From: Allosphingosinicella indica
GTDB lineage: Bacteria; Pseudomonadota; Alphaproteobacteria; Sphingomonadales; Sphingomonadaceae
DNA length: 64,000 bases
Direction: 5' to 3'
Assembly (NCBI RefSeq): GCF_900177405.1
Contig: NZ_LT840185.1
Location: 1,851,501 to 1,915,500 of the forward strand
Position numbers and translations under genes: made by a program
In this document: one piece after another, positions 42,926-49,515 of the stretch
How positions within the stretch are numbered: the first letter of the stretch is position 1
Layout: every line of letters begins with the position of its first letter
The notes under the pieces: model-generated
The model's input: the letters and a program-made list of their open reading frames with translations, nothing else
What the model was told of the DNA's origin: nothing
The model's database searches: none

Positions 42926-43470
42926 GATCCGCTCATCCCGAGCGTGTCGAGGGACGCGGCATAGTCGCGCGCGCTCGGCGGGCGCTTGGTCTGCTTGCCG
43001 GATCGGACGATGGTCACCGTCCGCCAGCCCGCTTCCGGCCCGTCCTTGATCGTCGCCACGCGGATCAGCCCGCGCTCTTCCAGCCGCGCGATCCGCCACG
43101 CCGCCTGCTGCGCGGTGGCAAGCCCCGCCGCGCGCGCCAGCTCGGTGTTCGTCGGGCAGCGTCGCTGGAAGTTCGCCGCCCGGCGCAGCGCGGAAAGCAC
43201 CGCATCCTCGCCCGGCAGCACGTCCTCGCGCATGTCGCCCGCCGGCGCAGTGGCCAGCGCGCGCTTCACGATCTGATAGTCGAAGCCCCGGCCGTCCGCG
43301 CGGCGCGGCTGCAGCAGGTCGACCCGCCCACGCTCGTAGAGCAGCCGCGCATGTTCCGCCGCCGGCCCGCGGATCAACGCGGGTGCCGAGCAATAGACGA
43401 ACCGCTCGCCCGGCCGCGCTCCGGCCAGCCAGGCGTCCATCTCGGGCGGGCTGGAGACGGAGGCCGTCAT
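42922..43470 (-). CDS. Early phage protein with winged-helix C-terminus
   Basis: In this 182-aa protein the C-terminal half (CPTNTELARAAGLATAQQAA, then RIARLEERGLIRVATIKDG) is a winged helix-turn-helix. The N-terminal half resembles small phage replication or recombination accessory proteins (YCSAPALIRGPAAEHARLLY). It could regulate early genes or load replication proteins. The start at 43470 is fixed by ATGA coupling. Confidence 0.55.
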   Translation of the reverse strand: MTASVSSPPEMDAWLAGARPGERFVYCSAPALIRGPAAEHARLLYERGRVDLLQPRRADGRGFDYQIVKRALATAPAGDMREDVLPGEDAVLSALRRAANFQRRCPTNTELARAAGLATAQQAAWRIARLEERGLIRVATIKDGPEAGWRTVTIVRSGKQTKRPPSARDYAASLDTLGMSGS

Positions 43471-43688
43471 GCCGCGGCCCTTTGCGGATGGAGAGTGGCC
43501 AGCCGTTCGGCGCATTCGGCGGCGCCGATGTTCGGTAGCCCGTGCCGCGTGCCATAGCGCAGCAGCGCACCCAGCAGGTCGCGGGTCGAAAGGCGGATCG
43601 CATCCATCTCGGACTGGCGGATGCCGATCGGCGGCCCGTCCGCGCGGATGATTTCGCTCGGCGCCTTGCGCCGCTCCCCCCGGCGCAT
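43467..43688 (-). CDS. Small hypothetical early protein
   Basis: A 73-aa basic protein (IRQSEMDAIRLSTRDLLGAL) overlapping both neighbours. No domain recognised. Confidence 0.5.
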   Translation of the reverse strand: MRRGERRKAPSEIIRADGPPIGIRQSEMDAIRLSTRDLLGALLRYGTRHGLPNIGAAECAERLATLHPQRAAA

Positions 43689-44197
43689 CAGTCGGTCCCC
43701 CGCGCCCGCGCCTTGAGCGCGCTCTGGATCTCGACGGCGATCGCCACCAGCTCGTCGGCTTCGTTCAGCAGCGCCGCCGCTTCCTTGCCGCAGACGTCAT
43801 TGTCATTCTCCAGCGCGGCGCCGATGCCGGAGATAATGTCGCCGCCCTCGCGCAGCAGCTTCGCCGCGCGCTGGCTCCACGCCGTCTCGGGCTGGCCCGC
43901 ACCGGGCAGCCGAACCAGCGCATATCCGGCCTCGCTCGCCAGCCAGCGCGTCACCAGCGGATGCCCGGCCGTGCCGTGCGTCACCGCTTCCAGCGAGCGG
44001 ACGTCGGCGATGGAAAGGAAGTCGGCGGTGTTCGGCACGCCGCAGCTAGACATCCGCGCCTGGCTCTTGCCCGTCACCTCGGCCGCGGCTTCCTGCCCGC
44101 CCGCGGCGCGGATCAGCGACTTCGATCGTGCCTTCCCGGCCTGCAGCTCGGGCGGCAGCTGCACCATGCGCCGGTCCTGCGCGGTGCGCCCGGTCAT
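43688..44197 (-). CDS. Phage regulatory CII-like protein
   Basis: This 169-aa protein has a segment (LIRAAGGQEAAAEVTGKSQA, then FLSIADVRSLEAVTHGTAGH, then PLVTRWLA) that matches the CII/CP76 family of phage activators. CII proteins promote lysogeny by activating repressor and integrase promoters. The gene directly follows the Cro-like gene in the leftward early transcript, as expected. The family match is by pattern, not computed. Confidence 0.6.
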   Translation of the reverse strand: MTGRTAQDRRMVQLPPELQAGKARSKSLIRAAGGQEAAAEVTGKSQARMSSCGVPNTADFLSIADVRSLEAVTHGTAGHPLVTRWLASEAGYALVRLPGAGQPETAWSQRAAKLLREGGDIISGIGAALENDNDVCGKEAAALLNEADELVAIAVEIQSALKARARGTD

Positions 44198-44520
44198 GCC
44201 GCCACCTCCCCCCTCTCCCGCGCGCGGGAGAGGGCCGGGGTGAGGGTGATATTTTCGGCGGCGATAGTTGCAGCGGCATCCGCCACTGCGGCGCTATCCC
44301 TCTCGTCATGATCCGCCGCCGCCAGCTCCGCATCCTTTTCCGCCATGAAGGCGGCAAGGCGCTGCAGAACCTTGAGGGAGGGCGAACGCCCTTCGCGGAT
44401 GCTCTTGATCAGCTGCGGCTCGCCCGTCGCATCACGCCCAAAGCGGGTCGGCGGCATCGCGTGACGATCGAGGAACGCCTCGATCTTCGCCAGCAACTCG
44501 TCATCGCTCGGAATGTCCAT
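44194..44520 (-). CDS. Cro-like small regulator
   Basis: A 108-aa protein: the first 65 residues (LLAKIEAFLDRHAMPPTRFG, then LIKSIREGRSPSLKVLQRLA) form a HTH-like domain. The C-terminal residues encode a translated REP-like sequence (ITLTPALSRARERGEV). It diverges from the CI-like repressor across a shared operator region and is the first gene of the lytic leftward program. Its predicted promoter is TTGCCT-N17-TTATTT. Confidence 0.65.
   Translation of the reverse strand: MDIPSDDELLAKIEAFLDRHAMPPTRFGRDATGEPQLIKSIREGRSPSLKVLQRLAAFMAEKDAELAAADHDERDSAAVADAAATIAAENITLTPALSRARERGEVAA
44207..44252. repeat. REP-like element inside the Cro-like reading frame
   Basis: CCCTCTCCCGC and GCGGGAGAGGG arms form a near-perfect palindrome, with GCCGGGGTGAGGG beyond. 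It matches in type the element at 24894-24929. It lies within the last 20 codons of the Cro-like gene, so the repeat is translated. Confidence 0.6.
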
Positions 44521-44528
44521 GCGCGCTG

Positions 44529-44583
44529 AAATAAGTCAGCGAACGCTGAATAGGCAAGAGGAAATGTCAGCGGACGCTAAAAT
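44529..44583. promoter_or_regulatory. Divergent cro/cI promoter region with two 14-bp operators
   Basis: Operator 1 at 44536-44549 reads TCAGCGAACGCTGA and lies in the spacer of the leftward promoter (-35 at 44552-44557, -10 at 44529-44534, 17-bp spacing). Operator 2 at 44567-44580 reads TCAGCGGACGCTAA and overlaps a good rightward -10 (TAAAAT, 44578-44583) for the repressor. Two related sites occur at 46151-46194. The consensus TCAGCG-N2-CGCTGA is a perfect dyad, expected for a dimeric CI protein. Confidence 0.75.
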
Positions 44584-44620
44584 AGACGCGCCCGAGGGCG
44601 TGTGCAATATCGCTGACACG

Positions 44621-45325
44621 ATGGCAGAGCCGCAGAACTCCGCGCTTTACGATGCGCTCATGGCCGTCAAGCCGCCAGAGTTGACGCGCAATGCCTGGGC
44701 GATGAAGGCGGGCGTCAATCGATCGGTGTTCGCCGATATCAAGTCGCGCGGCAACGCGAAGCACGACACGCTGGACAAGCTGCTCGACGCGATCGGCGTC
44801 AGCTTCGCGCAGTTCGATGCGGGCCGCGCCACGGTGCGCACCGAGGTTGCCGGCACCGGCATTCAGGATGTGCGCCGCGAGTTTCTGGGGGAGGGGCCGA
44901 GCGCGCCGCTGCCGCTGCTCGGCTCGGCGATGGGCAGCGAGTTCGGAGATATCGATGCACATATCGAGATGACCGAGCTTCACGTTGGCGAAGTACTGGA
45001 CTATCTCGCGCGGCCGGCCACGCTGCGCGAGGATCAGAACGCCTATGCGCTGACCATCATCGGCGATTCGATGTTTCCGCGCTTCAAGCCCGGCGAGCGC
45101 GCCGCGGTCAGCCCGCGCCAGGCCGTCCACATCGGAGACGACGTGATCGTCCAGCTACGCGCAGCAGATGGCGAGGACGAGCGCGTGAAGATGGTGCTGG
45201 TCAAGGAACTGGTGCGACGTTCCGCCGCGTTCATCGAGCTGCGTCAGTATAATCCCGACGTTACCTTCCGCATCGAAGCGAACCGCGTGAAGCACATGCA
45301 TCGCGTCAGCGGGCGATTGTTTTAG
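44621..45325 (+). CDS. CI-like repressor with S24 autoprotease domain
   Basis: The 234-aa product has an N-terminal HTH (LTRNAWAMKAGVNRSVFADI). A C-terminal LexA/CI peptidase follows: ALTIIGDSMFPRFKPGERA carries the nucleophilic Ser, and MVLVKELVRR the Lys. It maintains lysogeny and would be inactivated by RecA* after DNA damage. ATG 44621 is preferred because an upstream ATG at 44564 lies before the predicted -10 box at 44578; GTG 44600 is also possible. The repressor diverges from the Cro-like gene. Confidence 0.85.
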   Translation: MAEPQNSALYDALMAVKPPELTRNAWAMKAGVNRSVFADIKSRGNAKHDTLDKLLDAIGVSFAQFDAGRATVRTEVAGTGIQDVRREFLGEGPSAPLPLLGSAMGSEFGDIDAHIEMTELHVGEVLDYLARPATLREDQNAYALTIIGDSMFPRFKPGERAAVSPRQAVHIGDDVIVQLRAADGEDERVKMVLVKELVRRSAAFIELRQYNPDVTFRIEANRVKHMHRVSGRLF

Positions 45326-46089
45326 CCGCGGATGATCCGCAGGCATTCATCGACGGCATTGCCCCAATGGAGTTCGGCGTCATGGAGATGCCCATCGGCG
45401 TGCACGACGTCACCGCATGCCCGTCCGCATATGTCCGCGACCATCTTCCGTCGTTCAGGCGGAGACCGCAGGACCATCTTCAGCGCTAAGGCGAAGTCGG
45501 TGCCGTCGGGCGCAAGGCGGTGCGACGTGGCAAGCGCCAACTCTACGTCTTCGGTCTCGCCGTCGCAGCGCAGAGCATAGCTAGTAAGGGCTCGGTCGAT
45601 AGACTCGTATTCCAGGGGATGCGCGTGGCCATCGCACCGTGTCATGAATACAAGTATCTTAGCCAAGGCCTCCATGCCGCGATCGGTGAAGGGCAGACCA
45701 CTTCGTTTCAGACCCTCCGTGGTGGCAATCGGGTCCAAGCATTCGCCAGTTTGGCAATCGACCATCTCACGCATTCGATCGGGGCGAAACTCGCGATACG
45801 CTCCGGCCTCGTGGCAGAAGGCACCGATGACCAAGTTGCCGCCAACCTGTCGCCAGATCTTCGTTGCGGTGATCCGGCGGCAGCTCTCTTGTCCCGTGCG
45901 GTCAGTATATTGAATGAATGCCGACCAGCTCGAGGCCTTGCTTCGCGAAAGGTCCTTCAGCGCTGCTTCGTCGCTTCTCGGTCTCGTCGATCGGCGTGAG
46001 GGTGGCACCGGCGGAACAACTCTCTTGTCGGCCCATGCTTGGTCGACAATTTCCTTGAGCGACCGCCACGACTCCACGGCATTAGGCAT
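45322..46089 (-). CDS. WYL-like/TerB-like two-domain protein in the immunity region
   Basis: This 255-aa protein has a WYL-like core at about residues 55-115 (FIQYTDRTGQESCRRITATK, then AFCHEAGAYREFRPDRM). A TerB-like helical domain carrying FMTRCDGHAHPLEYESID follows. WYL domains sense ligands in many phage-defence and regulatory proteins; TerB-like domains often occur with defence systems. It is convergent with the repressor gene and has a good ribosome site (GGGGAG). It could be a lysogen-expressed regulator or defence gene. The domain calls are by eye. Confidence 0.55.
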   Translation of the reverse strand: MPNAVESWRSLKEIVDQAWADKRVVPPVPPSRRSTRPRSDEAALKDLSRSKASSWSAFIQYTDRTGQESCRRITATKIWRQVGGNLVIGAFCHEAGAYREFRPDRMREMVDCQTGECLDPIATTEGLKRSGLPFTDRGMEALAKILVFMTRCDGHAHPLEYESIDRALTSYALRCDGETEDVELALATSHRLAPDGTDFALALKMVLRSPPERRKMVADICGRACGDVVHADGHLHDAELHWGNAVDECLRIIRG

Positions 46090-46150
46090 ATTTTCTCCCC
46101 CCGGACATTATGAGGAGAGCGAAGGCACGCGTCACTATCAGCTTGCTATG

Positions 46151-46201
46151 TAAGCGCACGCTGAAATAGGGCTTGACGTGTCAGCATCCGCTGACAGATA
46201 A
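46151..46201 (+). promoter_or_regulatory. Operator-controlled rightward early promoter (xis/int operon)
   Basis: Two CI-type operators are present: TAAGCGCACGCTGA at 46151-46164 and TCAGCATCCGCTGA at 46181-46194. Between them lies a -35 (TTGACG, 46173-46178). Seventeen bp later an AGATAA (46196-46201) may be the -10, so the second operator fills the spacer. The pattern implies that the CI-like repressor also silences the rightward genes, as lambda OL/OR do. Confidence 0.65.
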
Positions 46202-46228
46202 GCGCCCCGGTTCAAACCGGAGGCGACC

Positions 46229-46585
46229 ATGCTCAATTCCCCTGCGAGTTTCCCCCACGCTGGCAGCTATGCGCTGCGCGAGAAGGCCGATGGCTGGGAT
46301 GCCGTCCGCATCCTCAACGCGCCCGACGCCAAGGGTGAGGTCACCGTCGCGATCGTCGGCACCGCCGGATCGTCCGGCAACACCCGCGTCGCGCTGTCCA
46401 CGCTGATCGACGGCACCCCGCTCACCGATGCCGAGCGCGCCGAGATGAACGCGCTGATGGGGCGGGGCTGCAACAGCGCCGACGGCGCACGGCGCGAAGA
46501 ACTGATGGATCGCGATCACCGCGCCTGCCGCCTCGCCGCCATGCTCAACGCCGCCGATCCGGCGCAGGCGGGGGAGGCGGCATGA
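46229..46585 (+). CDS. Hypothetical early rightward protein
   Basis: A 118-aa protein with a beta-type N-terminus (SYALREKADGWDAVRILNAP) and a helical C-terminus (RAEMNALMGRGCNSADGARR). Start ATG follows CCGGAGGCG. It is the first gene under the operator-controlled rightward promoter. The function is unknown. Confidence 0.55.
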   Translation: MLNSPASFPHAGSYALREKADGWDAVRILNAPDAKGEVTVAIVGTAGSSGNTRVALSTLIDGTPLTDAERAEMNALMGRGCNSADGARREELMDRDHRACRLAAMLNAADPAQAGEAA

Positions 46586-46749
46586 GCGCGATCCTCCAGG
46601 CGCTCCGCGGTCAGGCGCCGTGCGCGTGCGACGCATGCCGCGCCGCCGCCGACACCCTGTCCCGCAACGCCGCGATCGGCGCCGCCCTGTTCGGCCTCGC
46701 CGCAATCGTCCTCCCGGAATGCATCGCCATAGTCGCGGCGGGAAGGTGA
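46582..46749 (+). CDS. Small Cys-rich membrane mini-protein (55 aa)
   Basis: The ATG overlaps the previous stop (ATGA). The product begins MSAILQALRGQAPCACDACR and has one membrane helix (AAIGAALFGLAAIVLPECI). It is very short, but gene coupling supports it. The function is unknown. Confidence 0.45.
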   Translation: MSAILQALRGQAPCACDACRAAADTLSRNAAIGAALFGLAAIVLPECIAIVAAGR

Positions 46750-46756
46750 GGGCCGC

Positions 46757-47155
46757 ATGCGCGTGATGCCGCATCTCGTCGACATGGCAGGCCGCGAGCG
46801 TGAGGTGCGCGAGCGCGTCGGCGCACAGCTGGTCGCGGCCGGGACGATGAGCCGGGAAGAACTGGAGGCCGATTGGCGCGCATGGCGCGCGATCGAGCGC
46901 TGGCTCGCCGGGAAATCGCTCGGCCAGGATATCGGCTTCGCCGAGCTGGAGCTTGCCACCGCGCGTGCCCTGCAGCGCAATTCCGCTAAGGCCGATGCCG
47001 ATCCCGGCAATGCCGCCGTCGTAGAGCGTAGCGATGCCATATCCGCCATTCACAGCCGCGTGGCGCACGAGCGCGCCTGGCGTGACGATCTGAACCGCCA
47101 GCTCCGCGCCGAAGCCGATGCGCGCCGGCAGCAGGGGAGGGTGGTCGCCGCATGA
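46757..47155 (+). CDS. Hypothetical charged early protein
   Basis: A 132-aa protein rich in Arg/Glu/Ala helices (DMAGREREVRERVGAQLVAA, then SREELEADWRAWRAIERWLA). Coupled to the next gene by ATGA. A helical partner of recombination proteins is possible but not shown. Confidence 0.5.
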   Translation: MRVMPHLVDMAGREREVRERVGAQLVAAGTMSREELEADWRAWRAIERWLAGKSLGQDIGFAELELATARALQRNSAKADADPGNAAVVERSDAISAIHSRVAHERAWRDDLNRQLRAEADARRQQGRVVAA

Positions 47156-47382
47156 ACCGGGCCGAATTGCCCTTGCCCGTGCCGCGGCTGCTCAACGAGG
47201 AGACGGCCGCCGGCTATCTCGGCATCGGCAAGACCCATTTCCGCAAGCGGTGGCAGGCCAAGAGCCTGCCCCAGCCGCACAAGGACGGCAGTCGCCTCCT
47301 GTGGGATCGGCGGTTGCTCGATCGTTATGTTGACGAGCTCTCTGGGATCGGCCCATCCTCCAGCTCATGGGACGATGTGTGA
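47152..47382 (+). CDS. Excisionase/AlpA-like HTH protein
   Basis: In this 76-aa protein LLNEETAAGYLGIGKTHFRK followed by PQPHKDGSRLLWDRRLLDRY is the MerR-like winged HTH of the excisionase family. It overlaps the integrase gene start and probably serves as the recombination directionality factor. It belongs to the rightward operon. Confidence 0.7.
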   Translation: MNRAELPLPVPRLLNEETAAGYLGIGKTHFRKRWQAKSLPQPHKDGSRLLWDRRLLDRYVDELSGIGPSSSSWDDV

Positions 47383-48425
47383 GCGACATTCCCGGCGTCT
47401 GCCAGAAGAAGGGCATCACCTATCGGCGCTTCCGCGTGAAGCTGCCCGATGGCCGCTGGGGCGATCACTACGTCCGCTTGCCCGATCCGTCTGACCCGCG
47501 ATTCGCCGAGGCTCTCGCGCGGGTCAACGCGACGCGTGAGCCGCGCCAGGCGGCGCTGCCGGGAACGATGGGTGCTTTGGTCGTCGAGGCGCGGCCGATC
47601 ATCGCCGCGCGCAAGATGGCCGACAGCACTCGGCGGGACTGGCATTACTATCTCGGCCTGTTCGAAGCGGAGCATGGCAGCCGCTTGGTCGCGGATCTGC
47701 GCAAGTCGCACATCTTCCGGCTGCGCGATCGCATGGCGGAGACACCGGGCAAGGCCAACGCTTATGTTTCTAAGTTGCGCGCGCTGCTCGATATCGCGGT
47801 CGAGCGGGATTGGATCGCCGTCAATCCGGCCGACGGCATCCCGCGTCTCGCGCTCGGCGAATATGAACCCTGGCCGGCCGACGTGCTGGAGGCTGCGCTC
47901 GATGCGGCATCGCCCATGCTCCGCCTCGCCATCGTCACCGGCCTCTGTTCCGGCCAGCGCCTGAGCGACGTCATCAGGATGCAGCACGGCTGGCACGACG
48001 GTGCGATCATGGAGCTGCGCCACCGCAAGACCGCGGCCTATGCGGCGGTGCCGATGCATCCGCTGTGGCTGGCCGAAATCGCGAAGCTCCCCAAAAAGTC
48101 GGTCACCTTGCTCTATGACAGGAGCGGCAAGCCCTTCGCCGATACCGATCGCCTGCAGGCGAGCATCCGGCGGCTGATGCACGGCCTCGGCTATGTCGAT
48201 GATGCCGGCCAGTTGCTCTACACCTTCCACGGCCTCGGCAAGAACGCCTGCTGCTATCTGACGGAGCTCGGTCTGTCCGACGGCCAGATCAGCGCGATCA
48301 CCGGCAAGACGCCCGAAACCGTCCGCCACTACGCCAAACGCGCTCGCGTCCTGATGGTCGCGAAGAGCGCCGCCCGCCGCGTCGTCACCGGCCGCATCGG
48401 CGGCCTCGTGGGAAAAAATCCCTGA
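47367..48425 (+). CDS. int: Tyrosine recombinase (integrase)
   Basis: This 352-aa integrase has a core-binding domain (SRLVADLRKSHIFRLRDRM) and a catalytic domain. Arg I is in TGLCSGQRLSD, Lys/His in ELRHRKT, and the nucleophilic Tyr in ETVRHYAKRA. The HxxR box reads HGLGK, so Arg II is not at its usual place (see finding). GTG 47379 is an alternative start. It lies next to attR at 48470-48516. Confidence 0.9.
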   Translation: MGRCVSDIPGVCQKKGITYRRFRVKLPDGRWGDHYVRLPDPSDPRFAEALARVNATREPRQAALPGTMGALVVEARPIIAARKMADSTRRDWHYYLGLFEAEHGSRLVADLRKSHIFRLRDRMAETPGKANAYVSKLRALLDIAVERDWIAVNPADGIPRLALGEYEPWPADVLEAALDAASPMLRLAIVTGLCSGQRLSDVIRMQHGWHDGAIMELRHRKTAAYAAVPMHPLWLAEIAKLPKKSVTLLYDRSGKPFADTDRLQASIRRLMHGLGYVDDAGQLLYTFHGLGKNACCYLTELGLSDGQISAITGKTPETVRHYAKRARVLMVAKSAARRVVTGRIGGLVGKNP

Positions 48426-48469
48426 TCTATGGGGAACTGCGAGCAACGCCGCAGAAAAAGCCGAGCAAT

Positions 48470-48516
48470 TTCAAGCTGGTGACCCCTACGGGACTCGAAC
48501 CCGTGTTTTCGCCGTG
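48470..48516. repeat. attR: 47-bp prophage attachment repeat inside tRNA-Glu
   Basis: Identical to 7774-7820. This copy overlaps the 3' part of the intact tRNA-Glu gene, from the 3' side of the anticodon to 7 bp beyond the CCA. The integrase gene ends 44 bp away, as is typical. Confidence 0.92.
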
Positions 48517-48552
48517 AGAGGGCGACGTCCTAGACCGCTAGACGAAGGGGCC
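48477..48552 (-). tRNA. tRNA-Glu (anticodon CTC), prophage target
   Basis: The 76-nt sequence begins GGCCCCTTCGTCTAGC and ends with an encoded CCA. It has a 7-bp acceptor stem, anticodon loop CTCTCAC with anticodon CTC, and T-arm GGGTTCGAGTCCC. Insertion kept it intact because the phage supplied the 3' end. Confidence 0.93.
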
Positions 48553-48753
48553 GTTGCCGGCTGAGGGCGCGCATATGGGGCGCGTGGCCTGCCTGTCAAG
48601 CGAGGTGCGGCGTCCGGCGGCCGGCGCGGGTCGCTGCGCCATTGTCCATCGCGCCGGCTTCGTGCAAGGTGGCGGTGTGATCTGAAAAACGCCTCCGGGG
48701 GGACGTGGCATGGCGGATACGGCAGGGATGAGCGCTTCGGGCGGCGGTGGCGC

Positions 48754-49515
48754 ATGATGCAATCGACATTGAGGATCGAGAGCGACGCGAAGACCCATGA
48801 GGGCCGCGTCCGCCCGATGAACGAGGACAGCTTCATCGCCCTGGAAGGCAACGGCTTCTGGGCCGTCGCCGACGGGATGGGTGGGCATGAGAAGGGCGAG
48901 TGGGCGAGCGCCTGCGTCGTTGCCGAGTTCGAGAAGATCGAATTTCCGGAATCGTTCGAGGAAGCGGCCGACCGCATCGTCGCGGCGGTGGTGACCGCCA
49001 ACCGCTGCGTCTATGCCGAGGCGACCCAGCGCAAGCTGCAGATGGGATCGACCATCGTCGCACTCTACATGCGAGATCGCCATTATGCGGTCTTCTGGGT
49101 GGGGGACAGCCGCGCCTACCGGCTGCGTGGCGGCAAGCTCGAGCAATTGAGCCGCGATCATAGCCAGGTGCAGGAAATGGTCGACCGCGGGCTGATGGAG
49201 GCCAAGGATGCCGTCGGCCACCCGATGGGCCACGTGCTGACCCGCGCGGTCGGCGTCCGGCCCGAGATTGAGGTCGATCGCGCGATCGGCGAGGTCGAGC
49301 CCGGCGATACCTATCTGCTCTGCAGCGATGGCCTCCACGGCTATGTCGACGAGGCGGAGATCTTGCGGCTATTGGGGCGCGGCTCGCCCGGCGAGGCGTC
49401 CGAGCAGCTGGTGGTGCGCACGCTGGAGCGCGGCGCCCCAGATAATGTGACTGTCGTGACCGTATCGGTTTCCGAGCCGACCCTCCTATCGCTACCTCCC
49501 GGAGGCGACGCATGA
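48754..49515 (+). CDS. PP2C-family Ser/Thr phosphatase
   Basis: This 253-aa PPM phosphatase carries the full motif set: RPMNEDSFIA, WAVADGMGGHEKGE, MGSTIVALYM, FWVGDSRAYRLR, HVLTRAVG and LCSDGLHGYVD. Two metal ions bind the Asp residues. Overlap of 4 bp with the downstream kinase indicates they act on the same phosphoproteins. The trio kinase/phosphatase/FHA resembles T6SS post-translational control modules (PpkA/PppA/Fha). Confidence 0.92.
   Translation: MMQSTLRIESDAKTHEGRVRPMNEDSFIALEGNGFWAVADGMGGHEKGEWASACVVAEFEKIEFPESFEEAADRIVAAVVTANRCVYAEATQRKLQMGSTIVALYMRDRHYAVFWVGDSRAYRLRGGKLEQLSRDHSQVQEMVDRGLMEAKDAVGHPMGHVLTRAVGVRPEIEVDRAIGEVEPGDTYLLCSDGLHGYVDEAEILRLLGRGSPGEASEQLVVRTLERGAPDNVTVVTVSVSEPTLLSLPPGGDA

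Larger units (their letters stand above)
7774..48516. mobile_element. Complete siphovirus prophage integrated in tRNA-Glu(CTC)
   Basis: The element lies between perfect 47-bp direct repeats and would excise as a circle of 40,696 bp. It has an integrase, an excisionase-like gene, a CI/Cro-type switch, a primase-helicase, the full HK97-type packaging and head set, a long non-contractile tail module with tape measure, a receptor-binding protein and a lysis cassette. No structural gene is visibly broken. The tail module order resembles gene transfer agents, but the presence of an integrase, att sites and replication genes argues for an inducible temperate phage. HNH plus terminase genes suggest cos-type packaging (inference). 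Confidence 0.95.

Noticed and set aside
44564-45325. Start of the CI-like repressor at ATG 44564
   Set aside because: It lies upstream of the likely -10 box (44578-44583) and its initiation region overlaps operator 2. Spacing from GAGGAA to the ATG is also too short.
7774-48516. A gene transfer agent instead of a phage
   Set aside because: The tail module resembles GTAs, but att sites, integrase, repressor, primase and full lysis genes are present, and the element is inserted in a tRNA.
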